This document shows positions 17,501 to 23,434 of a stretch of 23,434 nucleotides of DNA, piece by piece. The notes under the pieces are model-generated. The model was not told the DNA's origin. It was given only the letters and a program-made list of their open reading frames with translations, and made no database searches. Position 1 is the stretch's first letter. Every line of letters begins with the position of its first letter. The position numbers were made by a program, and so were the translations under genes. Source of the DNA: Candidatus Kapaibacterium sp. (GTDB taxonomy: Bacteria > Bacteroidota > Ignavibacteria > Kapaibacteriales > Kapaibacteriaceae); contig JAURNF010000175.1 in assembly GCA_030830285.1 (NCBI GenBank), positions 1-23,434 of the forward strand. Direction: 5' to 3'.

Positions 17501-20223
17501 GTGACTGCTGTGTTGGCAAGCTTGTCGGATGTTACCGCACCGCTTACAAGCTTCGATGTTGTCACTGCACCATCAGCGATTGATGTGGTTGTTACAGCAT
17601 TATTCGCAAGTGTTGGGTTCGGATATGTACCAGCAAGCACGCCACCTGCTGCACCACCTGGTGTTACTCCACTCAATGTCACATTACCAGCTTGTGTGAG
17701 TCGACCCTGCGGATCAACAGTAAATTGACCTACCTGTGTTGCCGAACCATACGTACCTGCGTTCACCGTAGTGTTTGCAAGCTTGTCAGATGTAACGCTA
17801 CCTGTCTCGAGCTTGTTTGTCGTAATAGCGTTGTCTGCAATCGTATTCGTAGTAACTGCTGCAGATGCAATTTGTGGATTAGGATAGGTGCCTGAAAGTG
17901 AACCACCGGCATTGCCTACCGGGGCCGCACCTGTAATTGCTACGTTCGTTGCAGATGTTACACGTCCTTGTGCATCAACAGTGATTTGTCCAACCTGTGT
18001 GCCCGAACCATATGTGCCCGTTGTTACGCCAGTCGTTGAAAGCTTTGGCGATGTTACTGCACCATCAGCAATTGATGGTGTAGTCACTGCATTACCAGCA
18101 AGTGTTGGATTCGGGTACGTACCAGCAAGCACACCACCTGCTGCACCACCTGGTATTGTTCCGCTAATGGTGATGTTCGCTGCTTGTGTAAGGCGACCCT
18201 GTGCATCAACAGTGAACTGACCAACCTGTGTCGACGTACCATAGGTTCCAGTCGCGACAGTCGTGCTTGCAAGCTTATCGGCTGTAACTGCTCCATTTGC
18301 CAGCTTCGTTGTTGTTACAGCACCATCGGAAATCGATGATGTCGTTACGGCGTTGGTTGCAAGTGTTGGATTTGGATATGAGCCTGCGAGTACACCACCA
18401 GCTGCACCGCCAGGTGCAATACCAGTAAGCGTTACGTTCGCTGCTTGTGTCAGTCGACCTTGAGCGTCAACTGTGAACTGTCCAACTTGGGTTGAAGAGC
18501 CATACGTACCTACTGCAACGGAGGTCGGTGCAAGCTTGTCAGACGTTACCGCGCCACTGGTAAGTTTCGATGTTGCTACTGCACCATCTGCGATGGATGT
18601 AGTTGTTACAGCATTGTTCGCAAGTGTTGGGTTTGGATACGTACCTGCAAGTGCACCACCTGCCGCACCACCAGGCGTCGTGCCTGTGATCGCCACCTGT
18701 GAGGCTGACGTTACACGACCGCTCGCATCAACACTGATGATAGCTGTCTGCTGCTGTCCACCATATACACCTGGTACTGCACCAGTTGGTGTAAGCTTTG
18801 CACTTGTTACTTGTGCGTCGCCAATCTTTGATGTTGAGACTGCGCCGTCAGCAAGCTTTGGCGTGGTTACTTGAGCATCACCAAGCTTCGCCGTTGCTAC
18901 TGCACCATCAGCAAGTTTTGGCGTGGTTACTGCTCCAGCTTGTATGCTTGGGTTCGGATATGATCCAGTTAGATCACCGGCCGCAGCACCAATTGGATTG
19001 GCGCCCGAGATCGTTACGTTCTTGACCGTTACAATGCGGCCAGCCTGATCAACGTAGACTTGCGCTACCTCACGGTCCGATCCATACAGACCTGGCGCGA
19101 GTGGCATCTTCGTGAGCTTGTCACTTGTCACTTGGTGATCACCAATGTTATCTGCCTTAACAGCGCCAACACCGAGCTTTTCCGAAGTGATGGCAGCATC
19201 TGCGAGCTTATCGGCAGTAACCGCTCCATCAGCGAGTTTTGGTGTTGTGATTGAAGAATCAATCACATTCACTGTACCAACTGCATTTGCAGAAAGCTTT
19301 GGTGCTGTTACGCTTCCATCAGCAATCTTCGATGCTGTAACAGAGTTGTCTTGCAGAATGTTCGTCGTCACGCTCGTTGGTGCGATGTGGCGTGTTTGAA
19401 CTGCTCCATCCTTGATCGATGGGTTTGGATATGTGCCTGTGAGGTCACCACCTGCATCGCCACCGGGTGTGGTACCAGAGATTGTTACTTCTGTTGCCTG
19501 CTTGATGCGACCTTGTGCGTCGATTGTAACGACTGCTGACTTCGTAGCTGAGCCGAACGGACCGATTTGTCCTGAGTGAAGATCTTCCAGCTCATTGGCA
19601 CCAATGCTCTTTGGAGTTATCGATAACACCAGACTGTCGATGCGGCCACTCGCTGTGATCGATGATGTTGATGCTGAGCGAATGCTCGGGAGTCGATTCG
19701 CACTAATGACCTTTGTCATTGCCGAATTAATCGCATCAATGATCGGATCGCCCATCTCACGCGATTGATCCTGCAGCGTACGCTTGAGAGAGTCAACACC
19801 TTCCTGTGTCAGTCCACCAGAGCTCTTGGCATAGCCTGCGAACTTTGAATTCAGCGCATACGGCACTGCTGTAAGAAATGTGCGTGGTTGTTCAGCACGA
19901 TCCTCGAGTGCGACACCTAGCCATAGATGCTGATCGAATGACAAACTCAGTGGCGTCTTGCTTCCAAGAATCACACCAAACACCCCACCCTTGGTTGAGA
20001 TCGTGTGTGTTTCTGTCCACAAGGCCGAGCCCCCTTGGGCACGATCGTAGAGCGCTACCGTGATTGACCACGTGCTGTCACACACCGGTACACCTGTGGT
20101 ATCGACCAAGATGCCCTGGTATGTAATCTTTTCAGGTATGCCCTGCTGCGCATATGCGACAACAGACAAAAAAAGCACGCTCAACACCACGAGCATGCCA
20201 CGAAGCGAAACAAAAGTTCGCAT
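14527..20223 (-). CDS. Giant fibre-like repeat protein, module copy 1
   Basis: This is a 1898-residue Sec-exported protein; the ATG at 20223 has a GAGAGGG site 7 bases upstream. The signal peptide ends near AYAQ (23-26). Residues 29-135 form a globular N-terminal domain (PEKITYQGILVDTTGVPV ... WTETHTISTKGGVFGVILG). A short possible coiled segment follows at about 140-185. Residues about 230-1715 are repeats. Each of 16 units has a strand pair (VGQFTVDAQGRLTQAANVTISG), a turn block (PGGAAGGDLTGTYPNPTI), and a variable number of ten-residue repeats (consensus DGAVTTAKIA), usually closed by NTAVTAGTYG. The C-terminal domain (about 1715-1898) has GLQGRAVAS, WNSTSTQWEP and GVANKTIGINQALTFIYN, reminiscent of phage tail-fibre tips. 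No T9SS tail is seen. I infer an elongated surface fibre or adhesin. Confidence 0.8.
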   Translation of the reverse strand: MRTFVSLRGMLVVLSVLFLSVVAYAQQGIPEKITYQGILVDTTGVPVCDSTWSITVALYDRAQGGSALWTETHTISTKGGVFGVILGSKTPLSLSFDQHLWLGVALEDRAEQPRTFLTAVPYALNSKFAGYAKSSGGLTQEGVDSLKRTLQDQSREMGDPIIDAINSAMTKVISANRLPSIRSASTSSITASGRIDSLVLSITPKSIGANELEDLHSGQIGPFGSATKSAVVTIDAQGRIKQATEVTISGTTPGGDAGGDLTGTYPNPSIKDGAVQTRHIAPTSVTTNILQDNSVTASKIADGSVTAPKLSANAVGTVNVIDSSITTPKLADGAVTADKLADAAITSEKLGVGAVKADNIGDHQVTSDKLTKMPLAPGLYGSDREVAQVYVDQAGRIVTVKNVTISGANPIGAAAGDLTGSYPNPSIQAGAVTTPKLADGAVATAKLGDAQVTTPKLADGAVSTSKIGDAQVTSAKLTPTGAVPGVYGGQQQTAIISVDASGRVTSASQVAITGTTPGGAAGGALAGTYPNPTLANNAVTTTSIADGAVATSKLTSGAVTSDKLAPTSVAVGTYGSSTQVGQFTVDAQGRLTQAANVTLTGIAPGGAAGGVLAGSYPNPTLATNAVTTSSISDGAVTTTKLANGAVTADKLASTTVATGTYGTSTQVGQFTVDAQGRLTQAANITISGTIPGGAAGGVLAGTYPNPTLAGNAVTTPSIADGAVTSPKLSTTGVTTGTYGSGTQVGQITVDAQGRVTSATNVAITGAAPVGNAGGSLSGTYPNPQIASAAVTTNTIADNAITTNKLETGSVTSDKLANTTVNAGTYGSATQVGQFTVDPQGRLTQAGNVTLSGVTPGGAAGGVLAGTYPNPTLANNAVTTTSIADGAVTTSKLVSGAVTSDKLANTAVTTGTYGTSTQVGQFTVDAQGRLTQAANVTISGTTPGGAAGGVLAGTYPNPTLANNAVTTSAIANGSVTADKLANTAVTTGTYGSGTQVGQFTVDAQGRITSATNVTITGASPTGAAGGALAGTYPNPMLANNAVTTSTITNGSVTADKLANTSVTTGTYGSSMQVGQFTVDAQGRLTQAGNVTISGTTPGGAAGGDLSGSYPNPSIATSAVTTTKLADGAVTTAKIIDGAVTATKLANTAVNAGTYGSTTQIPQITVDAQGRITSATTVAAGPSGATGPAGGDLSGTYPNPTLASGVVTTSTLATGAVTSAKIGDGEVATADIANGAVTAAKLANTAVTTGTYGSATEVGQFTVDAQGRITSATNVTITGAAPTGAAGGDLTGTYPNPTLGTGVVTNTTIATSAITTSKVADGTVTSAKIFDGTITSTDLATNAVATTNITNSAVTNAKIADGAITTAKIADGSVTAVKLDNTGVTAAAYGSATEVGTFTVDAQGRLTAAANVTISGVTPGGSAGGDLTGTYPNPTIASGAVTSAKIADGTIATGDIANGAITAAKLANTAVTAGTYGTASDIPQITIDAQGRITSATTVAAAASGATGAAGGDLTGTYPNPTIASGVVTSAKIADGTIATADVADGAVATAKVADGAITGVKLANTAVTAGTYGDGYHVGRFTVDAQGRITAAQEVVILGASPTGVAGGDLTGNFPNPTIANGAVTTGAIADGTIAAGDIADAAITTAKIADGAVTAAKLANTTVTAGSYGSATQVGQFTVDAQGRITAASNVTISGVAPGGTANGDLAGTYPNPTVDGLQGRAVASTAPTGGQLLTWNSTSTQWEPSTFTIGGKTLSSTAPVDGNSLMYDAASNSWKPGVASSQITKFVLEEGDEIDIDVLRGGTVEVNNIVISDHAFFRMTNAGVGVDINGIAGGENGRLIILMNATTKNITFQQQDAGSTDVNRFILGVANKTIGINQALTFIYNATLQRWVLIAAT
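15060..19560 (-). repeat. Imperfect tandem repeats coding the fibre shaft
   Basis: Sixteen degenerate units were counted by the recurring codons for (T/S)YPNP (one is NFPNP) and the matching VDAQGR-like motif. Unit lengths differ because each carries a different number of 30-bp (ten-codon) sub-repeats. Units in the middle, such as those around 17100-18150, are the most alike; the outermost ones are more divergent. They lie wholly inside the giant coding region and remain in frame. Confidence 0.88.
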
Positions 20224-20307
20224 AATGAACCCTCTCTACAAGTAAATCCTCGCGTACGAAGATCCCTACGTACGAATAATCCCAGATGTGTAAATACCCG
20301 CGTCGCG

Positions 20308-20336
20308 TAAAGTAGTTACATGATCATGTCGCAAAA
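20308..20336 (-). promoter_or_regulatory. Possible promoter of module copy 1
   Basis: On the minus strand TTTTG (20336-20332) and TACTTTA (20314-20308) are 17 bases apart, similar in layout to the weak candidate before the SusC gene. The -7 element departs from the TAnnTTTG consensus. It would give a leader of about 80 nt before the giant gene. Confidence 0.28.
20318..20329. promoter_or_regulatory. 12-bp perfect palindrome, possible operator
   Basis: ACATGATCATGT is its own reverse complement. It lies about 95 bp upstream of the giant gene start and centrally in the spacer of the candidate promoter, a position used by spacer-binding regulators. No regulator gene is nearby and the site could be chance. 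Confidence 0.35.
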
Positions 20337-20516
20337 TTGTAGGATTTTGTACTGAGATTTCGCGTCAATTGCGTTGAGTAGCCAATACTCAGGTGGCATA
20401 ATTTGCCGGGTGACGCTGTAACTATATGGTATGCAAGAATGTTAGTGAATATTGAGGTCGAGATGATCGTTGCAGTAGTTTATACGTAGTATTGTCACAC
20501 GTGCCTATTTGTAGAC

Positions 20517-20555
20517 AAAAGTGCCCGCGCATCCCAGGACGAGACACGCGAGCAC
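20517..20555 (-). terminator. Probable intrinsic terminator of module copy 2
   Basis: On the minus strand GTGCTCGCG (20555-20547) pairs with CGCGGGCAC (20529-20521), with one G-U pair and a 17-base loop, followed by TTTTG. It lies about 85 bp downstream of the stop of the outer-membrane gene at 20641 and is suitably placed to end that operon before the promoter of copy 1. Confidence 0.6.
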
Positions 20556-20640
20556 CCATATCACAATGATACACGACGACGATATACTACCATTTATACA
20601 TGAATAGAATAGACGTATCGCCCACATTCACCCTATACGA

Positions 20641-21447
20641 TCAAAACGTAATTGACAATCCTCCTGCGAGGTAGCGCAGTTTGTAGTCAATCGATGACTC
20701 TCGCCATTGCATATCATGAGCATACAAGGCTCCCAGCGGAACCATGTATCGACACACGAGATCGATTCCGGTGAATCCTTTGTTGTGTCCGTCGATGATT
20801 CGGTAACGTACTTGACCTGTGATACCGCCAGTCAGCGATGTGTAATCACTGAGAGCCCCCGATCGCACATCACGAACCGTCGACCCATTTTCAAATGTGA
20901 TGTTCGTTGGTGACTCAATAGTCTCACGCTGTTCATATCCACCACGAATCGCATAGAGTCCATCAAGCCACAGTCCAAGCCAGAGCTTACTCATTACCGC
21001 ATACTCTGCACCAAATCCCACAATTGCCATGTTCCACGACACATCAAGATCATGTCGTATGCGAGCATCCGTTGATACGATTTCACCAGAGTACACCTTC
21101 TCGATCGTCGTCGATGTGAATCCTGCAGCGAAGTACTGATATCCAATACGCGTAGAGACACGAAGGGATCCGTTCGAGATCGGGATTGAGAGTGCTACGC
21201 TTCCTCCCGTATTGAAACCACCCGAACTCTCATAGCCTGTACAGCAATTCTCAACTGGTGGAAGAGACCGAAAACTGCCATCATGGAATCCATATCCTGC
21301 TACGATTGCAGCAGATATCTCCGGACGATGTCGAGGTGCAATAGGAGTACTCTCTTGTGCTGTTGCATGTGATGCTGTCGCCACGAATAGCGCAACCGAT
21401 ACACAAGCATACGTTACAACCATTGAGCGAAGTTGCTTCTTCATCAT
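20641..21447 (-). CDS. Outer-membrane beta-barrel protein with SLPPxENCC motif, module copy 2
   Basis: This 268-residue protein is homologous to the one at 12732-13613. The signal peptide ends near SHATAQ (26-31). The mature part begins with a short Pro-rich stretch, then AGYGFHDGSFRSLPPVENCCTG (50-71) with vicinal Cys68-Cys69. Amphipathic strands follow, ending in an aromatic beta-signal (GGLSITF). Shared elements with copy 1 are the Cys motif, the 'FTSTTIEKVYSGEIVSTDA' region, ESPTN after a tyrosine-rich strand, and RDVRSGALSDYTS (RDDRSGNLDKYNS in copy 1). It lacks the long Ser/Thr linker of copy 1. It starts 12 bp after the T9SS-tailed gene, with AGGAAGGAG just upstream. Function is unknown; I infer an outer-membrane partner of the upstream gene products. 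Confidence 0.75.
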   Translation of the reverse strand: MMKKQLRSMVVTYACVSVALFVATASHATAQESTPIAPRHRPEISAAIVAGYGFHDGSFRSLPPVENCCTGYESSGGFNTGGSVALSIPISNGSLRVSTRIGYQYFAAGFTSTTIEKVYSGEIVSTDARIRHDLDVSWNMAIVGFGAEYAVMSKLWLGLWLDGLYAIRGGYEQRETIESPTNITFENGSTVRDVRSGALSDYTSLTGGITGQVRYRIIDGHNKGFTGIDLVCRYMVPLGALYAHDMQWRESSIDYKLRYLAGGLSITF

Positions 21448-21459
21448 GTTGCTCCTTCC

Positions 21460-22362
21460 TCAGGGTAGTTTTAGAATTGTTGTGCGACCAACACCATGCG
21501 GTGTAACAAGCATCGCTACCAACGTGCCCGATGCGAGGTCATTGAACTCTATGTGAGTAATGGGCCACTCTGGTGATGCACGTACATGCTCACGTCGGAA
21601 CACAACGTTGCCCTGCAAGTCCATGATCACGAGCTCGCCAGTAGTTGGCTCAACAGCGTACAACTGAAACGATGCTTCGTTATTCGTGATTGGGTTTGGT
21701 GCAACATTGATTGCAGCTGACGTCCTTGGGGATATCAATCGCGTCGTGCCATACGTCTTGCAGAGTCCGCGAAGCGTGACCTTCCCAGGGAGAGCAGCGA
21801 GGGGTAATCCCTCGCCGCCCGTCCATGTGAATGATTCGACACGCATGTCTGTAACTGAGTCGTTGCCCAGTCGTGCAAGAAAGCGTAGGCTTGTCAAGAG
21901 CGTTGCGTCTGGAGGAGCAGTACCATGTATAGCAATCGTATAGCGATCAGAGGTCTCTACGATGCTATCGTACGCAAGGGGCTCAAGTATCGTTTTGTTA
22001 AAGCTCACACGCATAGTCCAATCACGCTCAAGGGGCTGTCTAAAGAGCAAGCACGAAGCAGCGAAGTCGATGTCGAGATTGAATGTGTCGCCTACTGCAT
22101 GTACTACTTCGGGAACCGTGATGATGGTTCTCTGTGCAGCAGCAGAAGTTGTCTCTTGTATGTAAAACAGACCTGCCTTCGAAGCTCGCTTCGTATCTGC
22201 GGAATCAATGAACGTCTGACCAGCAATACCGACAATTTCCACAGACGAGCCAATGGCAGCTGTTTGGAATCCACTCGTAATGGCCATGCGTTGTAAATCA
22301 TATTGCTGCGCCTTGATGGTGAGTGGAAACAACACGAGGAATGTGATGATGATGTATTTCAT
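21460..22362 (-). CDS. T9SS-tailed beta-sandwich surface protein, module copy 2
   Basis: This is a 300-residue homologue of the protein at 13610-14527. The signal peptide ends near TIKAQ (15-19). The N-terminal ITSGFQTAAIGSSVEIVGIAGQ (28-49) matches the paralogue's pattern. The beta-sandwich (about 82-200) shares VGDTF, DFAASCLLF, VSFNKTILEPL and FLARLGNDSVTD, and is followed by RGLCKTYGTTRLI (RGICSTYGNARLL in copy 1). The last 80 residues (INVAPNPITNNEASFQLYA ... GELVIMDLQGNVV ... GVGRTTILKLP) resemble a type A T9SS sorting domain. An AAGGA site precedes the start. It lies 27 bp after the stop of the interrupted fibre gene, in the same order as copy 1. Since its upstream gene is broken by an IS, its expression may be reduced or driven from another promoter. 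Confidence 0.78.
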   Translation of the reverse strand: MKYIIITFLVLFPLTIKAQQYDLQRMAITSGFQTAAIGSSVEIVGIAGQTFIDSADTKRASKAGLFYIQETTSAAAQRTIITVPEVVHAVGDTFNLDIDFAASCLLFRQPLERDWTMRVSFNKTILEPLAYDSIVETSDRYTIAIHGTAPPDATLLTSLRFLARLGNDSVTDMRVESFTWTGGEGLPLAALPGKVTLRGLCKTYGTTRLISPRTSAAINVAPNPITNNEASFQLYAVEPTTGELVIMDLQGNVVFRREHVRASPEWPITHIEFNDLASGTLVAMLVTPHGVGRTTILKLP

Positions 22363-22389
22363 TGTGGTATCCTTCTTGATGAAAACGAA

Positions 22390-23275
22390 TTACGTATTGG
22401 CAAGAAGTACCCAACGATTCACGTCAGCACTGTACACGAACATGATGCTCTGGTGGTTACTGATAGTCTTATTTGCCACTCCAAGCGAGAAGCGATTGTT
22501 GGCAAGCGAGCCCGGATCTTCATCCTGGAATGTCAAGTTCTTACCTGAGTGGTTAACGATGATGAGCATGCGTCCATCCTCACCATTCGCAAAGCCTGTC
22601 ACATCTGTGTTCGCAGATGCATTCGTGAATGTGAAGAATGCATTTTCGGAGATAGTGATGTTGTTTATCGTTGTCGTGGCTCCACGCAACACATCAACAT
22701 CGAGGTTTGTACCTTCCTTGAGACGCAGCTTCAGCACTTCAACAGTTGGCGTGCGAGCAATCCACTTGTCTGTAATCGCATCGTAGATCAGCGCATCGCC
22801 ATCAGCAACTGTCATTGGATCAGTGACTTGCTTTCCACCAATCGTCAAGGTGTACGTGGATGGCGCTGTAGGTTCCCATTGACTTGTGGTTGCATTCCAC
22901 ATCAGGACATTTCCTGCAGCTGGTGCCGTTGCTGCTACTGTGCGACCCTGCAAACCATCAACCGTTGGGTTTGGATATGTGCCCGAGAGGTCACCGTTAG
23001 CTGTGCCTCCTGGTGTTGTGCCTGTAATTGTCACGCTACCAGCTGATGTGATTCGACCAGCTGCATCAATGGTGATCGCAGGAACCGTTGTTGCTGTGCC
23101 ATACGATGCAGCGACTACTCCAGTTGTTGACATTTTCGCTGATGTGATGGCGTTATCTGCAACGTCTGCCGTTGCAATCGTACCGTCAGCAATCTTGTCT
23201 GACGTTACTGCATCATTCGCAAGCTTCGTTGTGGTGATTGCTGCTGCAGCCACCGTTGGATTCGGATACGTACCT
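22390..23275 (-). pseudogene. Fibre-like repeat protein, module copy 2, interrupted by an IS3-family element
   Basis: About 294 C-terminal residues remain, running from SGTYPNPTV at the IS boundary to the stop at 22392-22390. They include the end of one repeat unit with four ten-residue repeats (AAAITTTKLA NDAVTSDKIA DGTIATADVA DNAITSAKMS), one VPAITIDAAGRITSAGSV strand pair, a last NGDLSGTYPNPTVDGLQGR block, and the full C-terminal domain (WNATTSQWEP, DVDVLRGATTTINNITIS, NRFSLGVANKTISNHQ). The last is clearly homologous to the copy 1 C-terminus. The open frame continues about 26 codons into the IS, but those residues are not part of the original protein. The signal peptide, N-terminal domain and remaining shaft must lie beyond the IS, outside the window. 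Confidence 0.8.
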
Positions 23276-23294
23276 GACCTGCTCCCCAAAAATG

Positions 23295-23321
23295 CTACCA
23301 ACTGAAATGATAGTTTGGTAG
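23295..23321 (+). repeat. Hairpin between the IS end and orfA
   Basis: CTACCAACT (23295-23303) can pair with AGTTTGGTAG (23312-23321), leaving one base bulged and an 8-base loop. It lies just before the orfA ribosome binding site and could damp transcription or translation entering from outside the element. That role is inferred from other insertion sequences. Confidence 0.45.
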
Positions 23322-23337
23322 TTGAAAGGAGCATATC

Positions 23338-23434
23338 ATGGGACGAAAGCATCATACGGAAGAGCAGATCATTGGGATCTTGCGTGCAGCCGAAGTGGTA
23401 GTCTCAAAGGGCGGCACAATAGAAGCCTTCTGCC
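23338..23434 (+). CDS. IS3-family transposase OrfA (start only, runs off the right edge)
   Basis: Thirty-two codons are present: MGRKHHTEEQIIGILRAAEV followed by VVSKGGTIEAFC. This matches the N-terminus of IS3-family OrfA proteins, which begin with a basic stretch, then a helix-turn-helix with the pattern 'EQII..LREAE...GKT...VC'. AAAGGAG lies about seven bases upstream of the ATG, the strongest ribosome binding site seen in this window. In complete elements OrfA is joined to OrfB (DDE catalytic domain) by programmed frameshifting; that part is outside the window, so whether the element is intact is unknown. Confidence 0.8.
   Translation, partial: MGRKHHTEEQIIGILRAAEVVVSKGGTIEAFC

Larger units (their letters stand above)
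20224..20640. other. Intergenic region between the two module copies (417 bp)
   Basis: No convincing gene was seen. It holds the terminator of module copy 2 (about 20517-20555) and, closer to the giant gene, its probable promoter with a 12-bp palindrome. An 8-bp direct repeat CGTACGAA occurs at 20253-20260 and 20269-20276 in the presumed leader of the giant gene. The stretch is AT-richer than the flanking genes. Confidence 0.65.
23275..23434 (+). mobile_element. Left end of an IS3-family insertion sequence
   Basis: The fibre-gene repeat pattern stops abruptly after GGATACGTACC, and foreign sequence beginning TGACCTGCTCCCC takes over. The TG terminus and the OrfA start at 23338 fit the IS3 family. 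The element continues past the right edge, so its right inverted repeat and target duplication cannot be checked. It is oriented opposite to the gene it interrupts. The exact boundary could be a base or two off because the flanking repeat also reads TGA here. Confidence 0.75.

Noticed and set aside
15060..19560. CRISPR-like or non-coding repeat array
   Set aside because: The units are long, of uneven length, in frame, and diverge in a protein-like manner; there are no short identical repeats separated by unique spacers.
14587..20245. Many plus-strand open frames opposite the giant gene (for example 14966-15499, 15824-16351, 16397-16903)
   Set aside because: They are mirror products of the repeats: the same low-complexity phrases (VGFGYVP, SPPAAP) recur at the repeat period, with no signal, domain or ribosome site. 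The minus-strand protein has coherent domains over its full length.
12732..23275. Prophage tail region
   Set aside because: The fibre proteins have phage-like repeats and tip domains, but they carry a signal peptide (copy 1), neighbours with T9SS tails and outer-membrane barrels, and no phage structural, lysis or integrase genes are present.
23276..23355. N-terminal 26 residues of the copy 2 fibre open frame
   Set aside because: They are read from the IS, not from the fibre gene; the natural frame continues beyond the insertion.

Overview
The window looks like chromosomal DNA from a member of the Bacteroidota/Chlorobiota (FCB) group. I think of a Kapabacteria-like lineage, but that is inference. 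The evidence is a SusC/SusD outer-membrane pair, several proteins with C-terminal domains resembling type IX secretion (T9SS) sorting signals, many Sec-exported beta-barrels, weak or absent Shine-Dalgarno sites in many genes, and a possible TAnnTTTG-type promoter box. No rRNA, tRNA or CRISPR array was seen.

Left part (1-3567, minus strand): a TonB-dependent SusC-like receptor followed by the start of a SusD-like lipoprotein, which runs off the left edge. A 327-bp divergent intergenic region separates it from the next block.

Middle part (3895-11339, plus strand): seven closely packed or overlapping genes that look like one operon. They are an MbnP-like copper-binding protein, its MbnH-like di-haem peroxidase partner, a glycine-rich secreted protein with a probable T9SS tail, a porin-like barrel, a conserved lipoprotein of unknown function, lycopene cyclase (crtY) and a Brp/Blh-family beta-carotene cleavage enzyme (blh). 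The last two would make retinal from lycopene. No rhodopsin gene is in the window.

Right part (11358-23275, minus strand): a repeated three-gene module. Its order is a long Sec-exported fibre-like repeat protein (1898 aa in copy 1), a T9SS-tailed beta-sandwich protein, and a small outer-membrane barrel with a vicinal cysteine motif (SLPPxENCC). Copy 1 (12732-20223) is intact and its genes overlap by 1 and 4 bp. Copy 2 (20641 to about 23275) has its fibre gene cut by an IS3-family element whose left end and orfA start fill the right edge. I consider this duplicated module the best candidate for an undescribed cell-surface system. A strong terminator-like hairpin after copy 1 overlaps the start codon of a downstream HSL-type esterase, which is followed by an overlapping CoA-binding-domain gene.
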